From contig NC_134461.1 of NCBI RefSeq assembly GCF_047948215.1, positions 90,602,245 to 90,666,244 of the forward strand: DNA of 64,000 bases. Direction: 5' to 3'. Below the pieces are notes generated by a model that was not told the origin of the DNA, did no database searches, and was given only the letters and a program-made list of their open reading frames with translations. This stretch comes from Lycorma delicatula. Its lineage: Eukaryota > Arthropoda > Insecta > Hemiptera > Fulgoridae. The position numbers and the translations under genes are program-made. This document shows, in pieces, positions 44,829-55,530 of this stretch. The first letter of the stretch is position 1; the number at the start of each line of letters is the position of its first letter.

Positions 44829-45736
44829 AAAATGTGTTGTTACACACACTTTGGATGGACATTGTTTACTTAGATTTAGAGTTATGTGTTGTATTTATGC
44901 GCACTGTTGTACAATCAAACAAGGTGACTTAAAATTGAGAAATTATGATTGATCACTTTATATAAATTTCTAAATTTATTTTTACAAAAATAATATTTTG
45001 ATGAATTTTTTAGATAATCACTATCAAATTCTTTAGATCAATTTCAAATTCTACCTATTCATTTAATATTTAACTAAAATATTTAGTAATTAAGGTCTTT
45101 AAATTTTTATTGTATACTGTATTGATTTTATTTATTATTTTTATATTATTTCTTAGATAATTATTGTTAGCATATTTATAAAGACATATTTTTTACGTAT
45201 TCTTACATATGAACTACAACCACCTATTGTTATAAGCAGAATAGCACACTTACTACTCTTCATGATACGTGTGTGTAATATTAAGTGCCATCACCACAAC
45301 AGTTATAGACGGCCTAGTATTTTTTTGTCACGCAGAAGTCACAAAAAAAATTACACGGTCTTATTTTGGAATAACACGTATCCCATTCAGGCTTACTTAG
45401 GAAATTGAAGAGTCAAATATTTTGTCGTTGGTATGAATATTTACTGAGTTAAATATACATATTTACTTTTTAAAGCCATCGGAATGCAGGTGATATTCAC
45501 CCTATAAGTATGACCTTAATTATTTTCACCGCAGGGTTTGGTTTATTATGTATATTATTATTATTATTAGAAAATACAATTCTAACTGGTGTCTCTTGTA
45601 CCTCAAATATCTTACATATATCACAACTACAAGAAAAATTAGGACAGATAAAGCATTTGTACCCCTTTCTGTAGCAAAAAAAGTGTATTACTCCTGCTTC
45701 ACAATTCATTAGGAGAATTATGATTCATATAATGTA
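44829..45736. other. AT-rich DNA, no gene seen
   Basis: A 70-codon cysteine-containing chance frame on minus at 45497-45709 has no recognised domain. Confidence 0.45.
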
Positions 45737-46320
45737 CAGTCTGTCCCACAAAGTGGGATACCCTTTTGATATAGTATCACTCGCCCATTCCCCCAACGAT
45801 TCTATTGAAACTTTACAGCCCCTTTAACGAAGATTTTAAAAATGTTCTGTGAAAATTTCAACCTTCTAGGATTTATAGAAACAAAATGGCGGCTTTCAAA
45901 TTAAAACATGAATTTCAGATAAACCACATTTTTATTCATTACAAAATAGCTGGTAAAAATGATTAAAAACAAATGATGTATTGTTAAAAAGCTGTTCAAA
46001 TTAAAGAAGACAAGTTAATAATTAGTTATAACCATGAAAATTATCTAACGTTGTTTAATTATTCTAGTTCTAATTATCATATGTTTAATTATTTTTACCA
46101 ACTATTTTAAATTTAATAAAAAATGTGGTTTATCTGAAATTGATGTTTTTATTTGACAGCGTCCCCGTTTTGTTTCTATGAATCCTAGAAGCTTAAAATT
46201 TTCACAAAAAATATTTAGAATCTTTGTTAAAAGGTCTGTAACGTTTTAATAGAATCGGTGGGGGAACGAGGAGCAAGTGATACTAAATTAAAAGCGTATA
46301 CCTCTTTGTGGGATACACTA
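45737..46320. mobile_element. 584-bp MITE with long inverted arms
   Basis: Left end CAGTCTGTCCCACAAAG; right end, read inversely, TAGTGTATCCCACAAAG. TA lies on both sides (45735-45736; 46321-46322). The inverse match continues through GATATAGTATCACT, CCCCCA.CGATTC, AAAATTTTCA.CCT and AGATAAACCACATTTT, so each arm is at least 200 bp. No open frame. It resembles the 35.9-kb element in plan but the ends differ, so it is a separate family. Likely mobilised by a Tc1/mariner-type transposase. Confidence 0.82.
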
Positions 46321-46536
46321 TATAACTATTTAGTGATGTGAAATATGATCTAATCTAATATGATCTGATTTAAAATATTCATTATTTTTTTGGTTCTCAT
46401 TTATTTCATTATTAGATTCCAATGGATCTCTCTTAATGATCCAGAGTTCAATTTAAGTACTTAAAATTTCTAGAATCTAATTTATAAATACACCGAGGAA
46501 AGTTAGTTTAGAAACCAAACAGGTATATGGGAATTT

Positions 46537-46823
46537 CTACCGGGTTGGTTTAATGATGACCTCATTATCGGAAATCAGTTAATTTCAAAGTCAAGAGTTC
46601 TAAGGTTTAAATTTTCGTAAAAGCAGTTACGATACGTTAGTTACGTTATACCAGATCGTGAATACCGGTTTTCTTTGGTGGTTAGGTTTCAATTAACCAC
46701 ACATCTCAGGATTGTTCGACCTGAGACTGTACAAGACTACAGTTCATTTAAATTCATCATATCATCGTCTAAAATAAAGCCTTGCGTTGGTTCCAGTGGC
46801 TAAACAGAAAAAGAAAGAAGATA
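46537..46823 (+). mobile_element. SINE B copy 5, with TSD
   Basis: Diverged copy: ACCGGGTTGGTTTAATGATG (A box weakened), GGTTTAAATTTTCG in place of the B box, GGTTTCAATTAACCACAC, and a GGCTAAACAGAAAAAG tail. Flanks TATATGGGAATTT (46524-46536) and TATATGGAAATTT (46824-46836), 12 of 13 identical, are the target duplication. About 15-20 bp are missing near the ACACGGATTTGAAT block. Confidence 0.8.
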
Positions 46824-46836
46824 TATATGGAAATTT

Positions 46837-47620
46837 AACACCCTTACAAATGTTAAAACTTTATTTAAAAATTTTGATAAAACAAACCTCTGGCATAATA
46901 AATAGTAGTATATTTCTAACTAGACAAATAATAATTAAAAACTAAACATTTTATAGGACATATTGAAATAAAAATCAGCATACATTTGATTACGTGGTGG
47001 TTCAGATATTTTGCAATATCATTGTTTTGATTCTGCTTTTTTACACGATTTATATATTTTGAATAAGTATTGGTCAGTCATGTATATATATATAAAGTGC
47101 AGTTAGTAAAAAAATAAAATCTTGTTAAAATATTCCATAATATTTGAATTAAGAAATCTGTAGTTTAAAATTTTTATACAAAGTTATATAAATTAACATG
47201 TTTGATTTTTTAGTAAGAAACCGAAATTTCTGGATAGACTATCCTTAACAGATAAAGGTACACACAAACAAATTTCTATGTATCATTTATAAAAATGCAC
47301 ATATAACGGTAGATATCATGTTACACTAAGACAAGACGAAGAAAACACGGAGACCAGGGGTTGAGCAGTAGAGAGTAAGTGACTACTGAGTATTAGGAAC
47401 ATCCCTTGGGATTCCGCCCGATAGATAAGAGGCTTCTTAGGTTCCCTCCGGTTACAAATACTGTGGATTATTTCCTACATCACTGCCAACCAGGATCTTG
47501 CAACCAGTAAACATACGACTACAGTTTATCACTTATAAACAGTAGTTTTAATGTTAAATTCGTAAAATATATAAAACTGTTTTGAGCATCGACAATTATG
47601 TATCTGTGTATGTATGTATA
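46837..47620. other. AT-rich DNA, no gene seen
   Basis: A GC-richer patch at 47330-47510 has no recognised frame or repeat match. Confidence 0.45.
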
Positions 47621-47728
47621 TATAAACTATATATATATATATATATAGTGTTATATATATATATAGTTATGTATATATATAGTTATAAATAATAAAATAA
47701 TATAATAATAAAAATATTATATAAATTA

Positions 47729-47765
<37 letters not shown>
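47621..47765. repeat. (TA)n and (TG)n microsatellites
   Basis: Several TA runs (47626-47645, 47655-47665, 47730-47745) pass into about 9 TG units near 47746-47764. Confidence 0.9.
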
Positions 47766-48364
47766 CATACGATACATCTTGTGCGAAGCATCGTTTCAAA
47801 AAGTATTTTTAACAGTCATTTGGCTGTTAAATGCGTAGTTGCGTTCTTCGATAATAGTTTGACCTAAAAATTCCTCTAACATCATCACAAAACATCGATT
47901 ATATATCATCGCATATTTCAATCATTCTAGATAACTTTCACCTTCACCTACATGTACCTTCAGTACATGTAAAGGAAAAAAGAAAATGTTTACATTTTCT
48001 TTCAACGTTTTCTATTCATAATGATCAGTATTAAACATTTCAATTCGACTTTTTTTTTTATACGAGTTTATTATAAATATTGATAGACTTCTTTTCTGAG
48101 TGCTTCGTAAAGTTTTTTTAATTTTTGGGGGAAATCTTGAATTGCGTAAAAAATTAATCATATCACTCTTTATTTCTGCTAATTATTTGTTACTCAATTC
48201 TTTTTAATTCAAACTTAACCTTACCATCATTATTTTATTCACATACAAATATTTTATTTTTAAAATTTTAATTTGATTTCCTGCCTTCTTTTGTATAATC
48301 TATTTGTACCAAACAAGTTAAAAACAATAAATATACAAAATAAACCTTTGTCTGCCGAATCTTT
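47766..48364. other. AT-rich DNA, no gene seen
   Basis: Nothing recognised. Confidence 0.45.
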
Positions 48365-49246
48365 TACCTGTCGAACTGTGGGGTGCCCCGGCAGCAGTGG
48401 AGAAGACCCTTGACTGGAGTTGCCTATGCTGAGGTTTTTTACGGGGCGGAAATATGAGTGTCTGCTATGAAATACAACAAGTATAGAATGATTCTTGAAG
48501 TGCTACACAGGAGATGCTGTCTGTGGGTGGCATCTGCTTATAGAACTACATCCAGAGAGGCGCTCGAGGTCATCACGGGTATTTGACCGGTGGATCTTGT
48601 GGTTGCATTATGGACCAGAATACGTAAGTCTGGTGGCTTGACCCCTACGGATAGGAAGATCGCGAAGGCGGCGATTGAAGAGGAGGCTTTGAGAACATGA
48701 CAGGAGAGGTGAGAACACGGGACGAAGGAAAGATGGACCCACAGGATAATTCGTAATATTAACAGATGGATTGCGAGAGCCCATGGCTCGTTGGATTTTT
48801 ACCTCATTAAGATACTGACGAGCCATGAGGGCTTCAAGGCGTATTTATATCGTTTCGGAATAGACTATGCTGAAACCTGCCTGATTTCGGAACAGAAGAA
48901 ACGGCGCAGCATATTTTCTTTGAGTGCCCCCCTTCACTATGAAGAGGGGCGAAATGCTTGCACTCCTGGGTACAGCGGTTTTATTCCCTCCTGAGGGGCT
49001 TATGGGCTTCATGCAGGCCAAAGAAGAGCACTGGCTTGCTGCGGCCAGATATTCCAGAGCAGTCATGGAGAGGCTACGGGTGGCGAAAGAAGCAAGGAAA
49101 GCAGACAGATGCCCGAGAGCTCCGGTTCGAAGGACAGGGTCGCGGGCGAGTGTCTAGAGGGTCTTCCAACTGTGCAGGGGTCACTTGGATGCGGTGAATC
49201 CGCGGTTACTCCGATAGTCGGAGCAAGAAGGTAAGATTCCCTTTCT
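48365..49246 (+). pseudogene. R1-clade LINE ORF2 3' portion, decayed
   Basis: On plus, with frame changes: FYGAEI, a TGA in place of tryptophan, VSAMKYNKYRMILEVLHRR, VASAYRTTSREALEVITGI, then a stop, PVDLVV; later ERWTHRIIRNINRWIARAHG, LDFYLIKILTSHEGFKAYLY, RFGI, then HIFFECP in the degenerate zinc-binding region. The final 77 codons (48924-49157) include MKRGEMLALLG and HWLAAARYSRAVMERLR. This is the order of the region after the RT in R1-clade elements. The catalytic RT is absent, so the copy is 5'-truncated. Stops and shifts make it non-functional. More GC-rich than its surroundings. Confidence 0.82.
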
Positions 49247-49280
49247 GGAGCTAACTAAAGAAATAAAAACAAAAAAACAA

Positions 49281-49852
49281 CTTGTACTCCTGGGTACGAA
49301 GGTTATGTTCCCGCCCGAGGGCCTTATGGATTCCAGGCTAACCAAAGAAAAGCATCGGCTTGCGATGGTTAATATGGCTTAGTCCATATGGAGATGCTCC
49401 GGACAGAGGAAGAAGCAAGAAAGCAGACGGGCGCCTGAGAGCTCTGGTGCGGATGACAGGGCTGTGGGTGAGTGTTCCCGTTATAGCCCATCAGGGCTAT
49501 GAACGGGAGGGGGTGTGGCGACCGGAAGTGTTACAAGGCTGGTGTCTTCCCTTACGGGGTTGGGATGCGGGTGAGTGTCCAGGGGGTCTCACGAACCTGT
49601 GGGGATCACCTGGATGCGGTGAACCCGTGGTCACTCTGATGCCCGGTGCAGGAAGGTAAGCTCCCCCTTTCTGTAGTAATGTCTCACAGCAATTTCCAGA
49701 GAGAGGAAGGACTATCAGAAGTGGAGATTTAGTCGGTAGGGCGCAAGAACATATACGCACTCGATAACATTTTGCGGAAGCTGTTAGCGAGCCCGATACT
49801 TTGTACGTAAATGGTATTCCTTCCCTGTATAAAAAAAAAATTAAAAAAAAAG
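49281..49852 (+). mobile_element. Second R1-clade 3' end in tandem
   Basis: CTTGTACTCCTGGGTACGAA at 49281 repeats CTTGCACTCCTGGGTACAGC at 48957. The match continues through CCTTATGG, GAAGCAAG, GAGAGCTC and GGATGCGGTGAA to GGAAGGTAAG, giving a direct tandem repeat of about 290 bp of 3' end. An A-rich joint (AATAAAAACAAAAAAACAAC) separates them, as if a poly-A tail of the first. After 49674 a further 3' UTR stretch ends in poly-A at about 49829-49852. A 91-bp insert lies at 49476-49566. Confidence 0.75.
49476..49566 (+). mobile_element. 91-bp retroelement 3' end, with TSD
   Basis: Present in the second tandem copy and absent from the first. It carries CATCAGGGCTATGAACGGG, GCGACCGGAAGTGTTACAAG and GTGTCTTCCCTTACGGGG, the same 3' block as 23899-24603. 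It is flanked by GTGGGTGAGTGT (49464-49475) and GCGGGTGAGTGT (49567-49578), 11 of 12 identical. A heavily 5'-truncated insertion is the simplest reading. Confidence 0.75.
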
Positions 49853-49855
49853 AAT

Positions 49856-50204
49856 TACTAGCTATCATTCCTAGCTACTCAAAATAAAAAAGGAGAAAAA
49901 AGAAATGCCTCAAAATTTGACTGGATTGGTCAAGGGAAACCATGGTAAAACTTTGATTACAGCAGTATCATAAAACACACAATAAATTAGAACTCCAAAT
50001 TAATTACTTAAAATATAAAAAAAACAAAAAAAAAACATGAATAAATATATGAAGATACTGAAGATACAAAATAACTACAAAGCTATTCCTTTACAAGAAC
50101 ATTTTTAATTAAATAAATTAATTGAATCCTACCACCTAGTGACTATAACATTCGTCGATGTCATAATCAGTTCGAAACGACTGGATATGTGTTAAAGGAA
50201 GCGT
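49856..50204. other. AT-rich DNA, no gene seen
   Basis: Nothing recognised. Confidence 0.45.
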
Positions 50205-50955
50205 ATCAGACAACCGAGAGTGTCCGAAGAGAATGTTGAAACGTGTCAGGGATTCTTTCCTGTGAATTAAAAAAAATCTGTTAGGAAGTCAGCCGCAAAC
50301 TAGCAACGCCGATGATGACAAAGTGGATTGCTTTAAGGAAACGCTTACGTATGGGTCCACACTGTTTAAAGTGGTTACATGATTTGAAGCCTGCCAACTA
50401 CGCCGTACGTGCCGAATTTGCGATAAAAATATTACGGCATTAATGATGACTTTCTTGAACGTACTGTGTTTTTTAATAATGAGTCAAAATCTATTTTTAG
50501 TGGAAAAATTAACAAATATAATATCCGTATCTGTGGTTCAGAACTTTTTTAATGCAAAAGAGCTCCCAAAAATTAAATATTTTCTATCTTATATCACGAC
50601 GAAAGTTTATGAACCGTTCTTTTTCGCTAAAACAACGTAATAGGAGTTACTTATTTGGATATGCTACTCCCAAGGTTCTCTTTGCTACTACAAGATGGAC
50701 CAGAAAATTTTTCTTTTGTGACAAGCTTGTGCGCCTTCTCCCTAGCATAACTCTGTATGGGATTGATTGCCAGGATCCGATATCAGAGCTTGTTTGCGGT
50801 AGCCTCCATGGTCACTCACCCGATCTGACCTCTTCCCGATTTGAGGCACAGGATTGATGTAGCTATCGCTTCCATTATTCCAGACTTACTGGTTAAAGTA
50901 TAGTATGAACTCTCTGTTGGTTGGATGGATATCTCATTGAACACTTGTAAGGGAA
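50205..50955 (+). pseudogene. Mariner-like transposase, near full core
   Basis: On plus with frame changes: CPKRMLKRVRDSF, ATPMMTKWIALRKRLRMGPH, LKPANYAVRAEFA (about 50205-50425), then GKI.KYNIRI, a KIKYFLSYITTKVYEPFFFA block (50500-50640), VTYLDMLL, LLLQDGPENF (second catalytic-aspartate block QxDGA, here QDGP) near 50680-50710, and LRHRIDVAIASIIPDLLVKV with YELSVGWMDI at the end (50840-50935). The region order is that of a DDE_3 mariner-like transposase, like the 23.8-kb relic but a different copy and less deleted. The first catalytic aspartate (FSDEA) appears altered to FFNNES. Stops and shifts throughout. Confidence 0.8.
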
Positions 50956-52401
50956 AACTGTAAGAGTTATTACTCTTTTATTTATTTACGATTCATTATT
51001 GGTAATCAAAGTTAAGAGATATTAAATAGCTTTAAAACCCCAATTTTCTGTATACCTTCTAATAATATATATAATGTTAAAGTATCTTGATTAATTTTAT
51101 TTGTTTTTAACAAATAACATCTAAAGAGGGAATAAAAAAATTGTAGTTTTATAGTTAATAAATTGTTATTTTTAATAAGTAAAAATACGTAAAAGAAAAT
51201 ATTCTGCTTTTTTTTTTATTAAAGTTCAAAGTTTAATAGCAAAGTATAAAATAGATGAATGAGTTTATAAAAACGTGAATGAAGATGTAAAATATAAAGT
51301 TCTTGATAAAATATAAATAAAGTTTATGAACCGAATAATTAATGCCTTTTTGGTAATATTTACAACCAATCACAAGTTGCCTATAAGTTTAGATATCGCG
51401 GTAATTTTATAGGCCGATTTATAATATGGTACAATGATGGGGTGAGAATTCATCGTGGGTCATTGAAGATTCTAAACATAGCCTGGCTTGTATCTCTTCC
51501 GACACTTCTTCTTCTTCTTTTTCTTCTTTAAGGGGTTCTATATAACGATCTTATATAATGCTTCCTAATAAAACAGAAGCAGTAGTAGTTACAATAACAT
51601 GATGGTAAAAAATAAAACTCAAGGGTTACAAAATGTCGTCATATTCTGCTAACCCTACCATAACATATCGTTATCTTTAAACATCACTAAAAATATATAC
51701 CAATAGTTACCGTTTTATTGAAAAAGGATTTCCTTCCAGGTGCGCTGTATTGCTACCATTGTCGTTTCTATCTACAAATGTGCGAACAAATAGAACAAAA
51801 AACGGACAAGACATTTGAATTTATTTAACATCCGGTTGTTGTTGCTAAACTAACCTTTTCCGTTACCTAATGCACGTTTGTGTTGTGCCATCATAAACAT
51901 TAAAAATAAATCCTTTGTCCTTCAGAAAAAAGTTTACTAATTTTTGTTTTTATAATAAAATAGAATTTATAATATAATAAATACATATTTTGTTTCAAGT
52001 TATTTTAATATATATAGTAAAATCTATTTTAAATAACCATTTTTTTTTTAAATTTTAACACATTTTTATTTATAGATAATTTTATAATAATTTATAAAAC
52101 AGAAACTACTAGAAAAACAAATGATTATGCTCCAAAAAAGTATTGAGTAGTAATTTATTAAATATAGATTTTCGTTTTTCAAGTAGGCACCAAATTAAAA
52201 AAGAGAGACGCCAATAGAATTTTATTAAAAATATGGGTATGTCGTACGTATAAAACCATTTGCAAGAGGAAACCTTTGCTTTTGAAAAAAAGGTAAGGAA
52301 TAAACATACAAGTGACTACTATTGAGCATAAGGAAGGACTTTAAATTCTTTAAATTTCTAAATGACATCCAGTTATGTATTGCAATTTCCAATATTAAAA
52401 A
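50956..52401. other. AT-rich DNA, (CTT)n patch
   Basis: A (CTT)n-rich run lies at 51505-51530. No coding relic. Confidence 0.45.
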
Positions 52402-52630
52402 TCTGATGTGTGGGAACAACATGACTTCCTTGTACGCCTATTAAATACCATGTACACATTTTTTTAAAATGAAAAATACATAAAATTCATTAATAATATC
52501 TGATATTTTTCATATACTTTTTTTTAATATTATTGGATTATTATTTACCGTAAATTTTTTTACAATCAGAGGTTAATAATTATTAGTAAATAACTGTATT
52601 TAAATTTAAAAAAAAAGGTTAAAAAAAATC
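52402..52630 (-). repeat. Repeat family A, copy 6, truncated
   Basis: Inverted orientation: TCTGATGTG then CATGACTTCCTTGTACGCC. Only the outer 230 bp, to the A-rich block, is present. It faces copy 7. Confidence 0.75.
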
Positions 52631-52749
52631 TTCCATTCAAGAAAAATATTTATCGGTGACCAATAGTTCTATAAAATTAAAAAAGGACTTACGAAATTGG
52701 ATAATTGATGAATAGTTAAAATTAAGAATATATTTAAAAGATCTCTTTT

Positions 52750-53450
52750 TACTTCTTTGTACGAGTACAAGAAAGAATAATCGCTAAATATTTCAGATTT
52801 TTAGATTTCAACGGAAATATCCATTTTGACCATCCCTGAATCCATTTTGACTAGTTTCGGCATGACGTCTTTAAGTATGTATGTATCTCACATAACTCAA
52901 AAACGATTAGCTGTAGGATGTTGAAATTTTGGATTTAGGATTGTTATAACATCTAGTTGTGCACCTCCGCTTTTAGTTGAAATTTACCGAACCAAAATGT
53001 CCAAAAAAGCCTAAAATTTCCAAAATTTAAAATTTTAAATGTCCAAAATTTTGATGTCATTTTGGATTTTGGACTTTTTCTTACCTGCAGTAATAAGCCC
53101 CCCTCATTGAGAGCTTTTCAACGATATATAGTAAATGGTACTTATTTTAATTGGTTCCAGAGTTATAACCGAATAAAATTTTAATTAATGAAATATTTAG
53201 ATCTTAAAAGGGATCGGTTCGAATCCGACTTCATATACATATATTTTTTTTACTTTTTTTTTAATATAATGATTTATTAATAATTATTAATCTCTGATTG
53301 TAAAAAAAATTACAATAAATAATAATTCAATAATAACAATAAAAAAATAAAACTTTGAAAATAAATCAGAAGTTTTAGTGAAAAAAATTTATGTTCTTTT
53401 AAAAATGAGTAAATATAATGTCGTAAAAGGCATGTGGTGTCCATATCAGA
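52750..53450 (+). repeat. Repeat family A, copy 7
   Basis: Starts with the hairpin ACTTCTTTGTAC / GTACAAGAAAG (stem about 10 bp, GA loop), then runs through CGATTAGCTGTAGGATG and CTCATTGAGAG to CATGTGGTGTCCATATCAGA. Only about 120 bp separates it from the inverted copy 6, so the pair would form a fold-back. Confidence 0.8.
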
Positions 53451-53879
53451 TTTTGTTTTTACTTTTTTAACCTATCGACATCAAATTACTTCTATATTAC
53501 ATTTTTCTAGGTAAGGAATTTTCAGGGCGGTTAAGGGACTAAATTCTTATTATCAGAAGTTAATATATTCTATATTCAAAAGTTCGAATTCTGTAAATTC
53601 TTCTACGTTCATTGTGTTTAAACCAACTAATTAACTTAACTAAAATAAAAAAAATTAAAATATGAATCGTTCTCTTGACGGAAATTAATTTAAACTATTT
53701 CAGCAAATGTGCAGGGTGGATTTTTAAACCTTACATCTAAATTAAGTTTTCTTAAAAACAAAACCCATTTGAAGTATTTTTAATTATATTTTATATTTTA
53801 GAACTCGGTAAATTTGTACAGAGCCAAAAATTTACGAATTTTTATAAATTTTAAAATATATAAAAAAAGTTTCTTTACA
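53451..53879. other. AT-rich DNA, probable Tigger 5' part
   Basis: The transposase N-terminus and 5' terminal repeat should lie here if the element is complete; I could not recognise either. Confidence 0.4.
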
Positions 53880-55210
53880 ATGTTTGAAAGTGTTGGAGGA
53901 GACCGAAAACGATTTAAATTCTTAAAATTTGACAAGATTGATGAAGCAATATTGGAATGGGTAAAAATGATACGAGACAAGAACATGGCTGTGACTGGAC
54001 CACTCATTATGGATAAAGCGATTGAATATGCTGCAAATTTTGTAAATTTCCAACTACCAAGCCATCCTGGATGGCTCGATAAATTCAAAAAGCGACATGG
54101 CATTCAATGAATGGTAATATCTGGTGAACGTGCTTTTGTTTTGGAAGCGCAATGTTCTCAATGGCAAAATATATTTCTGAAAAAGGTTATTTTAAAAGAA
54201 TATGAGGCAGAAAATGTGTAAAACATGGATGAAGCTGGTGTTTTTTTTCAAGTGTTTGTCCAATAAATTCTTACTTTCAAAAACGATAATTGCTTTGGAG
54301 GAAAGCATAGTAAGGATCGAATTACGGCTGGCGTCTGTGCGAACATAACCGGTAAGAAATTAAGATTCTTTGTGATGGAAAAATGTAAACAGCCCCGTTG
54401 TTTCAAAGGCTTGCAAATACTTGAACTACTATTTTAACAAAAAAATCATGGATGACCGGACAAATTTCTGAGAAGTGAGTACTTTGAAAAAAAGGATGAT
54501 CAAACAAAAACAGAAAAGTGTTCTTTTTGTGGACAATTGCCCGGCCTATCCTAGTTCAGTTGAACGAAAATTGACTAAAGTTAAGTTCGTTTTATTCACG
54601 CCTAATTCAACCGCTAAATTACAACTCATAGACCAAAGGGTAATTACAAATTCTCAAGCGCTTGGATTATGCATTTAAAAAATGATGAATCTACAGAAAA
54701 ATGAGTAAATCTTCGATTATGTATAAGCATATTAGCCAAAGTATGGGAAAATGATGCAGTTATTCACTAAGATAAAAAGCTGATTTCCTAAAACTGGATT
54801 TCTAGAAGAAATTTTTGAAGAAAATCGAGAAAAACTGAAGATGAAGAGCAAACAGAGGACGAAAATATAAAAGGAGTATGAAAACAATTCGTTTCATTGG
54901 GATATAAATAAACGACGATATTCAATTCGTGCCATATTTACACGTGGACGAAAACTTAATTGTTGATGATTACTCGATCGATCAGGACATATTGGACGAC
55001 TGCTTTGATCATGATGAACTCAAAGATAATGATGACAATGAACATGAATTAATTGAAAAACTGTCAAGAATACAAATAATGGAAGCACTTCAAACTGTCC
55101 GACACGACTTAAGATTTATTCTAACGTTCCTGAAGACATTTTTACCTCTTTGAATAAAAATGAACATTATTTTCAAACGGCTTCGGCAAAGAATTACGTT
55201 CAAAAAGACA
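53880..55210 (+). pseudogene. Tigger/pogo-like transposase pseudogene
   Basis: On plus: a CENP-B-type DNA-binding segment, LKFDKIDEAILEWVKMIRD, TGPLIMDKAIEYA and HPGWLDKFKKRHGI (53925-54108), then a stop, GERAFVLEAQCSQW, NMDEAGVFF (catalytic Asp, codon 54228-54230), LTFKNDN..GGKHSKDRITAGV, CANITGKKLRFFVMEKCKQ, PRCFKG, then SVLFVDNCPAY (second Asp, 54532-54534) and LQLIDQRVI (third Asp, 54631-54633). All three catalytic aspartates remain, with the DD-D spacing of pogo/Tigger. The acidic C-terminal tail is at 54929-55153 (DDCFDHDELKDNDDNE). Several stops and frame changes break it into pieces. Length matches a full transposase apart from the extreme N-terminus. Confidence 0.9.
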
Positions 55211-55434
55211 TTAGGGATTACTTTGTCCAAAAATAAATAAAAATTTTCCTTTTTTGTATAAAAACATACATTTTTTTAGTACATTATAAGCAAATTTGTA
55301 AATTATATACATATTTGTTCATTTTTTTAAATAAATTTCTTTGGTAAATTAATTTTTCTAAAATGTTCTTTAACCCTAAAAAAATTAACTATACACAATA
55401 ATTTTTGTCAGAAAATGATGAAAAATTTGTAATA

Positions 55435-55530
55435 AGTATTTCTGTATATCGAAATTTCTATATATATCGAACATTTTTATAGGAACTTCAAGTTCGACAT
55501 GGTTCGATGTTTTTGAAAATAAAAACGCGG
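55435..55530. repeat. Probable Tigger 3' terminal region
   Basis: ATATCGAAATTTCTATATA, TATATCGAACATTTTTATAG and CAAGTTCGACATGG are repeated TTCGA/TATCGA phrases resembling the terminal repeats of Tigger-type elements. The matching 5' end was not located. Confidence 0.45.

Noticed and set aside
48608..49868. Minus-strand frames over the R1-like region, up to 123 codons
   Set aside because: They are shadows of the plus-strand R1-clade sequence, whose motifs are recognisable, in GC-rich DNA with few stop codons.
53798..54103. 101-codon minus frame opposite the Tigger start
   Set aside because: The plus strand carries the CENP-B-like domain; the minus frame is its shadow.
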